11,541 nucleotides of DNA from Christensenella sp. UBA6420 (lineage in GTDB: Bacteria; Bacillota; Clostridia; Christensenellales; DTU072). Shown here one piece after another: positions 1 through 6,211 of this stretch. A program made the translations under genes and the position numbers. Location: contig DJPE01000061.1 in NCBI GenBank assembly GCA_002439705.1, positions 12,534 through 24,074 of the forward strand. The letters are read 5' to 3'. The stretch's first letter is position 1; every line of letters starts with the position of its first letter. The notes under the pieces were generated by a model. The model made no database searches. It worked only from the letters and a program-made list of their open reading frames with translations, and had not been told where the DNA came from.

Positions 1-1364
1 TAACCGCTTTCGGTCGGATTTACCGCAGTTAAGTTTACGTAGTCAACGTGGGAACTGTCGAACGCGTGAGAACCTATTTCTCTCAACGAAGCGGGCAATT
101 CTATACCGCCTACCAAAGCGTCGTGGAAAGCGTAATCGTGAATTACTTTTATTCCGTCGAGAATGACCACGGGCGTAAGTTTTCCCGCGGGATAAGCTAT
201 AAGTTCGTCCATATTGTAGTTATACAACACGCCGTCGCTGACGGAAAAACGGTTAGAGTTTATTCCGACGTCGATTTCTTTTAATCTCGAACAGTTACGG
301 ACGAAACCTTCTCCTATTTCTTCCACTGTAGCGGGAATAAACAGTTTTTCAAGAGCAGTCGCTCCGTTAAAAGCGTCGGCGTCGATAGCTATTACGTTAA
401 GTCCGTCGTGACGTTCAGGGATAGTCAATTCTTTATCGTTTTTAACGTAACTCGATACCTTGTAACCGTAATTACCCGTAACGGGATTGGTATAACTTAT
501 ATATTCCAAACCGAGTCTGCGCCAAGTTCCGTACAGAGTGCAGTTATTGACGGTTATTGCATACGGGAAAGTAATTTTCTGCGCCGTAGCGTCTATTGCG
601 TCTTCTCCGATAAGTTTTTCAGTCGTCCAACCGTCGAAAACGTACCCCTCTTTTTTCAATTCCGGTATATCGCTTTCGTAAAGTATATCAGTCTTTTTAG
701 AACCTACGGAAACCGAACAGTTGGTTTCGAAATTTACGGTCATTACAGCAGGCGTACTCGAAGCTCTGTAAACGTGATTCATGTTCATTGTCGCTTTCGT
801 TATGGATTGCGTATCTCTGAATTGCGGGTTGTTACCGTCCGTCCATTCCGAAAAACTATTTCCTTCTACGGGTATCCATTCGATAGTGACTACCGTGCCT
901 TCTTCGTAAACCGCTTCAAAATATTCGCCGGATACTACTATCGGATCAATAATAGGTTCGTCGTTTATAGCAATCGGCTTGCCGCCGTAAATTCTCAAAG
1001 TATAATTCGTCTTTGCTTTGACTACGAGTTTTATGTTAAAAGAAGTTTGGCAGTTCTCGTAAAAAACTTTTATGACGTGAGTGCCTTCCTTGTTTAATTT
1101 ACCGAGACTATCCGTCATTATCATGTTTTTCTCGACGCTTACGGTTTTCGTCGTGTCGTCGCTGTACGTTACGTTAAGTCGCAAATCGGATACGTTGAAT
1201 TCTCCGACGTACGCAAACGACGGTATAGTCGACGCGTCGATACTTATCGACTTAGCGTAAACCTTTTCTTCCGTCGGTTGCTGCGACGATCCACCCGTGC
1301 ATCCCGCAAGGAACAACGTAAAAATTAAAGAAATAACGACTGCCAGTAAAACTCTTTTGCGCAT
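1..1364 (-). CDS. BspA-like leucine-rich-repeat surface lipoprotein, 3' part missing
   Basis: This is an exported lipoprotein. I translated the minus strand from ATG 1362-1364 and it stays open for 454 codons to the window edge, so the C-terminus is missing. Residues 1-22 form a lipoprotein signal peptide: MRKR, a hydrophobic stretch, then the lipobox LAGC with Cys22 as the lipidated residue, followed by a Gly/Ser/Gln linker. Modules in order are: about 41-112, a bacterial Ig-like beta domain; about 147-203, a divergent InlB-type repeat (VTIEW, FSEWTDG, NMNHVYRA); about 236-281, a Listeria-Bacteroides InlB/Flg_new repeat (YVFDGW with Trp246, LYGTW with Trp281); about 297-451, BspA-type LRRs (LTIPERHDGLNVIAIDADAF, IELPASLREIGSHAF). 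GGAG lies 5 nt before the ATG. Families of this make-up serve in surface adhesion or substrate binding. The ligand cannot be told from sequence. It is a separate transcription unit from hemZ, with its own promoter. The module calls are by pattern, without profile searches. Confidence 0.88.
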   Translation of the reverse strand, partial: MRKRVLLAVVISLIFTLFLAGCTGGSSQQPTEEKVYAKSISIDASTIPSFAYVGEFNVSDLRLNVTYSDDTTKTVSVEKNMIMTDSLGKLNKEGTHVIKVFYENCQTSFNIKLVVKAKTNYTLRIYGGKPIAINDEPIIDPIVVSGEYFEAVYEEGTVVTIEWIPVEGNSFSEWTDGNNPQFRDTQSITKATMNMNHVYRASSTPAVMTVNFETNCSVSVGSKKTDILYESDIPELKKEGYVFDGWTTEKLIGEDAIDATAQKITFPYAITVNNCTLYGTWRRLGLEYISYTNPVTGNYGYKVSSYVKNDKELTIPERHDGLNVIAIDADAFNGATALEKLFIPATVEEIGEGFVRNCSRLKEIDVGINSNRFSVSDGVLYNYNMDELIAYPAGKLTPVVILDGIKVIHDYAFHDALVGGIELPASLREIGSHAFDSSHVDYVNLTAVNPTESG

Positions 1365-1395
1365 AATTACTCCGTTGGAAATAGTAATATAAAAT

Positions 1396-1424
1396 AATAT
1401 AACATAAATAAATTACTAAATCAA
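1396..1424 (-). promoter_or_regulatory. Sigma-A-type promoter of the lipoprotein gene
   Basis: Read on the minus strand, TTGATT (-35, 1419-1424) and TATATT (-10, 1396-1401) are separated by exactly 17 nt. A TG one base before the -10 gives an extended -10. The element sits in the AT-rich gap between the hemZ terminator and the lipoprotein start, about 32 nt before the ATG, which leaves room for the GGAG site at 1370-1373. This is inferred from consensus match only. Confidence 0.62.
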
Positions 1425-1485
1425 TAGCCTATCGGAAAAGAAAACACCGTTTTTTTGCGTTTACTTAATGCTCTATCCGTCTGAA

Positions 1486-1521
1486 TTAAAAAATATGCGG
1501 TAAAATTCGTCTTCTACCGCA
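1486..1521 (-). terminator. Rho-independent terminator of the thyA-folA-icd-MBL-hemZ operon
   Basis: On the minus strand, TGCGGTAGAA pairs with TTTTACCGCA. This is a 10-bp stem with one G-T pair around the loop GACGAA, and it is followed directly by TATTTTTTAATT. The hairpin occupies 1496-1521 and the T-run about 1486-1495. It begins 4 nt behind the hemZ stop codon, so it should close the operon and separate it from the lipoprotein gene downstream. Confidence 0.85.
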
Positions 1522-1525
1522 GAAA

Positions 1526-2929
1526 CTAAAACGAGAAAAACTCTTCTTTTTGTCGCAAAATCGTATCTATTCTGTCCATGTACTCGCGAAAACCTTTCGG
1601 GTCGGACAATCTGTCAATGCGGTTGCCGCCAATATTCTTACTCATAGCTCCCGCACCCGAACCTACTACGGATATGCTTTCTTCCATCATATCGACATTA
1701 TAAACGCATTGTTTCTTAGGCAGACAATACCCGACGTTTTCGAGATTATCCGCCATATTCTTTTGTCTGTACATATAATACGGCAAATATCCCGCTTCGT
1801 ATAATTTTTCTATGGCGAAATCGCCCATAGCCTTTATAAGTCCGTCGGCTTCCTTTACCGCGCCCGACAACGTAAGAACCGAGCCCCTTTTCAGGCTCAA
1901 AGTATGCACGGTAATATTTTCGGGGCATAAATCCAAAGTTTTTTTTAGGCTGTCGGCAAAATCGTCGAAACTTTCTTCCGGCAGTCCCGCTATCAAATCC
2001 ATATTTACGTCGAAACGCCCGCGGACTTTCTCGTACGCGGAATAAATATCTTCGACGGTGTGTTTTCTTCCTATCAAATCGAGCGTGGCTTGCTTGAAAG
2101 TCTGCGGATTCACCGACACTCTCGTAACGTTGTTGCGGAGTAGCGTATCTACTATCTCGTCGGTAATTACGTCGGGTCTTCCCGCTTCCACCGTAAATTC
2201 GACGCCGTATTCTTTAATCGTGCTCAAAACCTTATCGAGATATTCCGCACCCAGAGCGGGCGGCGTTCCGCCCCCTACGTAAACGGAAGTGACTTTTTTA
2301 TTCGCCCTTTTTACGAGTTCTTTCGATAATTCGATTTCTTTGACCAAAGACTCCGTATAAATCGGAATTTCTTTTTTTACCCGACCTATTTCGGTACTTA
2401 TAAACGAGCAATAAGAACATCTCGTCGGACAAAACGGTATATTTACGAACAACGCCACGTTGTCGTCGGAACAATTTTTATACCCCTTTTGATTTTTCAC
2501 ACAATCTCTTACGAGTTTCGCCCTTGCGGGTTCGACGTAGAATTCGTCTATTAGGTATTCGTAAGGATTGTCCGTCCTTTCGGAAAGTTCATAGTATAGT
2601 TTGGTCGGTCGCACCCCCGTAAGGCTGCCGTAAGGCAAATTCTTTCCGAGTTTTTCCGATAAAAAATCGTACAGAAAATTTTTTATAAACCGCTTCGTAA
2701 ACTTTTTATATACGCTTATATCCGAGTCAGAAATTTCGAAAGACTTTTCCGCGTTGCCGAAAACGTCGCTTTCTATCGAACAAACGAACTTACCGTCGGA
2801 ATAACGGCAACTCCACCTAAGATGACTATCAGCTTCCCCGTCTATTTCTATAAACGGAACGAACGCTCTCGGGATATCCTGAACGTCGTTTAGATAATCG
2901 TATTCGGCGGGTATAAGTCTTAATTTCAT
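1526..2929 (-). CDS. hemZ: HemZ-type radical SAM protein (coproporphyrinogen III dehydrogenase family)
   Basis: This is a cytosolic radical S-adenosylmethionine enzyme of 467 residues, about the usual size for HemZ. An N-terminal domain ends with the family signature LTGVRPTKL (residues 103-111). The radical SAM core follows, with the 4Fe-4S ligands Cys167, Cys171 and Cys174 in NIPFCPTRCSYCSF (CX3CX2C). The SAM-binding GGGTPP is at 219-224, and the C-terminal part carries YRQKNMADNLENVGY, typical of HemZ. HemN-family members oxidatively decarboxylate coproporphyrinogen III. HemZ is also widespread in anaerobes without evident heme synthesis, so the substrate here is not certain. The start ATG overlaps the stop of the MBL hydrolase gene by 4 nt (ATGA), which implies translational coupling. 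This is the last gene of the operon, with a terminator 4 nt downstream. Family assignment is firm; the physiological role is inferred. Confidence 0.9.
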   Translation of the reverse strand: MKLRLIPAEYDYLNDVQDIPRAFVPFIEIDGEADSHLRWSCRYSDGKFVCSIESDVFGNAEKSFEISDSDISVYKKFTKRFIKNFLYDFLSEKLGKNLPYGSLTGVRPTKLYYELSERTDNPYEYLIDEFYVEPARAKLVRDCVKNQKGYKNCSDDNVALFVNIPFCPTRCSYCSFISTEIGRVKKEIPIYTESLVKEIELSKELVKRANKKVTSVYVGGGTPPALGAEYLDKVLSTIKEYGVEFTVEAGRPDVITDEIVDTLLRNNVTRVSVNPQTFKQATLDLIGRKHTVEDIYSAYEKVRGRFDVNMDLIAGLPEESFDDFADSLKKTLDLCPENITVHTLSLKRGSVLTLSGAVKEADGLIKAMGDFAIEKLYEAGYLPYYMYRQKNMADNLENVGYCLPKKQCVYNVDMMEESISVVGSGAGAMSKNIGGNRIDRLSDPKGFREYMDRIDTILRQKEEFFSF

Positions 2930-3546
2930 ATTTCGTAATTTATCGGATTGTTCAGTCTTTCGTACGCAAGAGAAGTTTCTTCGCCGTGCCCGGGCAAAAC
3001 TCTGTATTCGCCATTTAAGGAGAAGAGCTTACTTAACGACTTTTTCATATCCGAATAACTGCCGCTCGAAAAGTCTGTCCTGCCGTAACTTTCGCGGAAT
3101 AAGGTGTCGCCCGAAAATATATTATCGTCTATTATGTAGCACACGCTACCTTTTGTGTGCCCTGGAGTAGCAATTACTCTAATCGGTATATTATATAATT
3201 CAAACTTTTCGCCGTCTTCTACGGTCTTGTCCACGCGTATTTCGGGTAGATTTTCGAGCCCCATGACTTCGGCTAAATTATTTTCCGAGTTGAGCGAGTC
3301 GGCGTCGTCTTTACCGATGACTATATATGCGCCGTATTTATCGGACAGTTCCTTTACCGCAAGGATATGGTCGAAATGTGCGTGAGTTATTAAGACAGAA
3401 ACATTCTTTATACCGTTATTGCGTAAAACAGTATCTATAGCTACAAAACTTCCACCGGGATCTACTACTATAGCATTGTCTGAACCGACGAAAATTATAT
3501 AGCAGTTAGTCTGCAAATAGCCTACCTTTAAGGTCTTAACCGTCAT
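2926..3546 (-). CDS. Metallo-beta-lactamase-fold hydrolase, GloB/YqgX-like
   Basis: This is a 206-residue MBL-fold metal-dependent hydrolase. The opening segment LQTNCYII is typical of the YqgX/glyoxalase-II-like branch. Metal ligands are all present: His55, His57, Asp59 and His60 in THAHFDH, His130 in ATPGHTKGS, Asp147 in FSGDTLF, and His187 in LPGHGEETS. At about 200 residues it is the short form. It lacks the extra C-terminal glutathione-binding domain of classical GloB, so it may act on another thioester or on a small electrophile adduct. Both ends are ATGA overlaps, with icd upstream and hemZ downstream, so the three genes are co-translated. Pairing of such a gene with hemZ is common in Firmicutes, as I recall. 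The substrate is unknown. Confidence 0.88.
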   Translation of the reverse strand: MTVKTLKVGYLQTNCYIIFVGSDNAIVVDPGGSFVAIDTVLRNNGIKNVSVLITHAHFDHILAVKELSDKYGAYIVIGKDDADSLNSENNLAEVMGLENLPEIRVDKTVEDGEKFELYNIPIRVIATPGHTKGSVCYIIDDNIFSGDTLFRESYGRTDFSSGSYSDMKKSLSKLFSLNGEYRVLPGHGEETSLAYERLNNPINYEI

Positions 3547-4733
3547 AATTTTTCGTACTCCGCCGCAACGGCTCTTAAAAATTCTTCGCTGTTTACGGCG
3601 TGACTTTCGCCGTCAAAGAGAGTTACTAAATCCTTCGTCATCGTTCCTTTTTCTATCGTCGAAACTGCGGCTTTTTCGAGCCTGTCGGCAAACGCCGCAA
3701 GCTCTGGCAGGTTATCCAACTGCGCTCTCTTCCTTAACGCTCCCGTCCATGCGAATATAGTCGCCATGGAGTTAGTGGAAGTTTCTTCACCTTTGAGATA
3801 TTTATAATAATGTCTTGTCACGGTACCGTGAGCGGCTTCGTATTCGTATTTTCCGTCGGGAGAAACGAGTACGGAAGTCATCATCGCCAGCGAGCCGAAA
3901 GCAGTCGCTATCATATCGCTCATTACGTCGCCGTCGTAATTTTTGCACGCCCATATCATACCGCCGTGCGACTTGATTACTCTTGCCACTGCGTCGTCTA
4001 TCAGAGTGTAAAAATACGTTATTCCCGCTTCTTCAAACCTTTTTTCGTATTCGTTTTCGTAAATTTCGCGGAAAATATCCTTAAATCTGTGGTCGTATAT
4101 TTTGCTTATCGTGTCCTTCGTCGCAAACCATAAGTCCTTTTTTACGTCCAAAGCGTAATTGAAACAGCTGCGGGCGAAACTTCTTATGCTTGCGTCCGTG
4201 TTATGCATCGTCTGCACTACACCAGCTCCCGAAAAATCGAATATGGTTTTCGTTTCTCCGTCGGGTAATTTCAGTTCAGCTTTTCCGCTCTCTTTTACGT
4301 AAGCCTCCACTCCGCTGTACACGTCGCCGTAAGCGTGACGGGCGACTATTATAGGTTGCGTCCAGCCGGGAATATAAGTTCTTAATCCTTTTACCATAAT
4401 GGGTTCTCTGAACACGGTTCCGTCCAGCATGGAACGTATCGTGCCGTTAGGGCTTTTCCACATTTTGCTCAGTTTATATTCTTCTACTCTCTGAGCGTTC
4501 GGCGTAATAGTTGCACACTTTACGCCCACACCGTATTTTTTTATGGCTTCCGCCGATTCTATCGTGATTTTATCGGAAGTTTTCTCTCTGTTTTCAAGAC
4601 CTAAGTCGTAATATTCGGTCTTCAACTCAACGTACGGACAAATGAGAATATCTTTAATTTTTTGCCACAGCACGCGGGTCATTTCGTCGCCGTCAATTTC
4701 GACGAGCGGGGTAAGCATCTTAATTTTCGTCAT
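3543..4733 (-). CDS. icd: NADP-dependent isocitrate dehydrogenase, eukaryote-like (type II) subfamily
   Basis: The enzyme oxidatively decarboxylates isocitrate to 2-oxoglutarate with formation of NADPH. With ATG at 4731-4733 the protein has 396 residues and begins MTKIKMLTPLVEIDGDEMTR, the normal start of this subfamily. A longer reading from a TTG at 4805 adds 24 non-conserved residues inside folA and is rejected. GGAGG lies 4 nt before the chosen ATG. Isocitrate-binding residues are present: Ser94, Asn96 and Arg100 (KSPNGTIR), Arg109 and Arg132. Also present are Tyr139, Lys206 (ATKDTI), and metal ligands Asp269 and Asp273 (YDGDVMSD). GTVTRH at 303-308 matches the Arg-His pair that contacts the 2'-phosphate in NADP-type enzymes. 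The gene overlaps folA by 14 nt and the MBL gene by 4 nt. In this operon it can supply NADPH for the folate reduction next door. Confidence 0.95.
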   Translation of the reverse strand: MTKIKMLTPLVEIDGDEMTRVLWQKIKDILICPYVELKTEYYDLGLENREKTSDKITIESAEAIKKYGVGVKCATITPNAQRVEEYKLSKMWKSPNGTIRSMLDGTVFREPIMVKGLRTYIPGWTQPIIVARHAYGDVYSGVEAYVKESGKAELKLPDGETKTIFDFSGAGVVQTMHNTDASIRSFARSCFNYALDVKKDLWFATKDTISKIYDHRFKDIFREIYENEYEKRFEEAGITYFYTLIDDAVARVIKSHGGMIWACKNYDGDVMSDMIATAFGSLAMMTSVLVSPDGKYEYEAAHGTVTRHYYKYLKGEETSTNSMATIFAWTGALRKRAQLDNLPELAAFADRLEKAAVSTIEKGTMTKDLVTLFDGESHAVNSEEFLRAVAAEYEKL

Positions 4734-5241
4734 CGTTCCTCCAAAAATCGAGTACGTCTTTATTGGCGTATTCGCAAAAACGGATATCGTATCCGTTGTC
4801 CTCAATAGCTTCCCCTTCTTTTACCATTTCCCAATTCGGAAGTTTATCCAAATTCTCATAAAAAACTTCCGCTTCGCCGTCTGCGTCAACTTTAGTTACG
4901 TAAACGGTATCGCAGTACGGCAACATCGTTCTGTAAAACATTGCTCCGCCCACGATAAAAATCTCGTCGGAATCGTAATTTTTCAATACGGCTTTCAATT
5001 CTTCCGTATCGTTTACTATTATGCAATCGTCGCGTTTTTCTCCGCCTGGATATAAAACTACGTTTATTCTGTTTTTCAAAGGATTTCCGCCCGGAAAACT
5101 TTTAAGCGTGTTACTTCCCATAACGATTACTTTTCCCGTGGTTTTTTCACGGAAAAACTGCATGTCTTTTTTCAGACTAAACAGTAGTCCGTTTGCCTTA
5201 CCTATTCCCCATTTTGTATCCACAGCAACAATTGACTTCAT
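4720..5241 (-). CDS. folA: Dihydrofolate reductase
   Basis: The 173-residue enzyme reduces dihydrofolate to tetrahydrofolate and so recycles the product of the ThyA reaction. Visible signatures are WGIGKANGLLFSL (10-23), with LLF where E. coli has LPW. The catalytic acid is Asp26 (LKKDMQFF, equivalent to E. coli Asp27). Other hallmarks are TTGKVIVMG (34-42), the folate-contacting Arg58 (PLKNRINVVL), the Gly98-Gly99 pair (IFIVGGAMF), and Thr116 (VYVTKVDADGE). An oddity is MGSNT at 41-45: the Arg that usually follows MG and binds the NADPH 2'-phosphate (E. coli Arg44) is Ser43, and the next residue is Asn. The start lies 6 nt (all A) behind the thyA stop, with no clear GGAG site, so translation is probably coupled to thyA. 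The 3' end overlaps icd by 14 nt. Confidence 0.93.
   Translation of the reverse strand: MKSIVAVDTKWGIGKANGLLFSLKKDMQFFREKTTGKVIVMGSNTLKSFPGGNPLKNRINVVLYPGGEKRDDCIIVNDTEELKAVLKNYDSDEIFIVGGAMFYRTMLPYCDTVYVTKVDADGEAEVFYENLDKLPNWEMVKEGEAIEDNGYDIRFCEYANKDVLDFWRNDDEN
4738..4742 (-). promoter_or_regulatory. Ribosome binding site of icd, decides the start
   Basis: GGAGG on the minus strand lies 4 nt before ATG 4731-4733 and inside the last codons of folA. It supports the 396-residue form of icd over the upstream TTG extension, and suggests that ribosomes finishing folA can reload on icd. Confidence 0.7.
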
Positions 5242-5247
5242 TTTTTT

Positions 5248-6078
5248 CTAAATCGCTACGGGTAATCTTTGTCCAAAAGGAGAACCGTTGTAACCGACCA
5301 ATTCGAAGTCGTCCACGGTAAAGTCGTAAAAGTTCTTTATATCGGGATTTATTATAAGTTTCGGCGCGTCGTAAACGGGATTTTGCAATACCCTTTCCAC
5401 TGCGGGAATATGACGGTCGTAAATATGCGCGTCGGCTATAACATGAACCAATTCTCCGGCTTTAAGTCCGCTCACCTGAGCGAACATCATAAGCAAAGCC
5501 GAATACTGAATTACGTTCCAATTGTTAGCGACGAGCATATCGTTACTACGCTGATTAAGGATACCGTTCAGCGTGTCGCCCGTCACGTTAAAAGTCATCG
5601 AATACGCGCAAGGATAAAGGTGCATTTCGTGTAGGTCGGCAAAGTTATAAATATTCGTAAGAATTCGTCTGCTCTGCGGATTATTTTTAAGGTCGTACAG
5701 CACTCTGTCCACCTGGTCGAATTCGCCTTCCTTGTAAATATGTTTAATTCCGAGCTGATACCCGTACGCTTTGCCGATAGAGCCTGTTTCGTCCGCCCAC
5801 GAATCCCATATATGGCTGTTAAGGTCATGAACGTTGTTGCTCTTTTTCTGCCATATCCAGAGTATCTCGTCAAGAGCCGCCTTAAAATTTTGTTTCCTTA
5901 TCGTAAGAATCGGAAACTCTTTACTTAAATCGTATCTGTTAATTAGACCGAATTTCTTTATCGTGTGAGCGGGAGTTCCGTCTTCCCATTTAGGTCTGAC
6001 TTCGCAATCGGTATCCCAATGTCCGTTTTGCATAATATCGTTCATATTGTCTATAAAAATTTTATCGGCTACGCTCAT
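5248..6078 (-). CDS. thyA: Thymidylate synthase, B. subtilis ThyA/phage phi3T-like
   Basis: ThyA methylates dUMP to dTMP using 5,10-methylene-tetrahydrofolate and releases dihydrofolate. With ATG at 6076-6078 the protein has 276 residues. GGAGG lies 5 nt upstream of it. A reading from TTG at 6114 would add 12 residues encoded by the -10 region itself and is rejected. Key residues are the nucleophile Cys157 (LYPCAYSM), the phosphate-binding Arg137-Arg138 (NNPQSRR), Glu71 (DEILWIW), Arg177 and Asp180 (NQRSND), Asn188 (NNWNVIQY), and His218 and Tyr220 (DAHIY). The opening (VRPKWEDGTPAHT) and the body (DLNSHIWDSWAD, AYGYQLG) resemble the B. subtilis/phi3T ThyA branch more than E. coli ThyA. It is the first gene of the five-gene operon, with a promoter directly upstream. 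Confidence 0.95.
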   Translation of the reverse strand: MSVADKIFIDNMNDIMQNGHWDTDCEVRPKWEDGTPAHTIKKFGLINRYDLSKEFPILTIRKQNFKAALDEILWIWQKKSNNVHDLNSHIWDSWADETGSIGKAYGYQLGIKHIYKEGEFDQVDRVLYDLKNNPQSRRILTNIYNFADLHEMHLYPCAYSMTFNVTGDTLNGILNQRSNDMLVANNWNVIQYSALLMMFAQVSGLKAGELVHVIADAHIYDRHIPAVERVLQNPVYDAPKLIINPDIKNFYDFTVDDFELVGYNGSPFGQRLPVAI

Positions 6079-6083
6079 CGTGT

Positions 6084-6088
6084 CCTCC
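6084..6088 (-). promoter_or_regulatory. Ribosome binding site of thyA, decides the start
   Basis: GGAGG on the minus strand is 5 nt before ATG 6076-6078. The alternative TTG at 6114 has no such site and lies within the promoter -10 element, so the 276-residue form is preferred. Confidence 0.75.
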
Positions 6089-6110
6089 GCGTATATATTA
6101 TTTATATAAT

Positions 6111-6140
6111 ACAATACTCTATATCTACGCCATTTGTCAA
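6111..6140 (-). promoter_or_regulatory. Promoter of the thyA operon
   Basis: On the minus strand a perfect -35 hexamer TTGACA (6135-6140) is followed after 18 nt by TATTGT (-10, 6111-6116; four of six consensus bases). The predicted transcript starts at about 6100-6105, giving a short leader of 25 nt or so that contains only the thyA Shine-Dalgarno site. The leader is too short for a riboswitch or attenuator. The -10 is imperfect and TATTAT just downstream could contribute. Confidence 0.6.
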
Positions 6141-6152
6141 GAAATTACCCCC

Positions 6153-6167
6153 TTTACGCAGTGTAAA
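6153..6167. promoter_or_regulatory. Small dyad in the thyA/helicase divergent region, possible operator
   Basis: TTTAC GCAGT GTAAA is a perfect 5-bp inverted repeat with a 5-nt centre, in which C and G also match symmetrically. It lies 12 nt upstream of the thyA -35 and 44 nt upstream of the helicase ATG, a position where a regulator could act on either gene. There is no T-run, so it is not a terminator. I do not recognise it as the box of a known regulator, and a dyad this short can occur by chance. Confidence 0.25.
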
Positions 6168-6211
6168 TTCCCGCAATTACGGAAAGAATAAATAATAAAA
6201 CGGAGCTTGTT

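Noticed and set aside
408..1097. 229-codon open frame on the plus strand
   Set aside because: It lies antisense to the lipoprotein gene, has no family features or ribosome binding site, and the minus-strand frame shows a lipobox and recognisable repeats.
1365..1485. Possible small RNA or riboswitch between hemZ and the lipoprotein gene
   Set aside because: The stretch is AT-rich with only the promoter elements; I see no structured aptamer or second hairpin with a T-run.
3810..4133. 107-codon plus-strand open frame opposite icd
   Set aside because: It is antisense to strongly conserved icd sequence, and the composition is a mirror of the TCG/ACG codon bias.
4734..4805. 24-residue N-terminal extension of icd from TTG 4805
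   Set aside because: It overlaps folA by 86 nt, is not conserved in the family, and the ATG at 4733 has a GGAGG site and gives the standard N-terminus.
6079..6114. 12-residue N-terminal extension of thyA from TTG 6114
   Set aside because: The TTG lies in the predicted -10 hexamer, so it would not be in the mRNA. GGAGG precedes the ATG at 6078.
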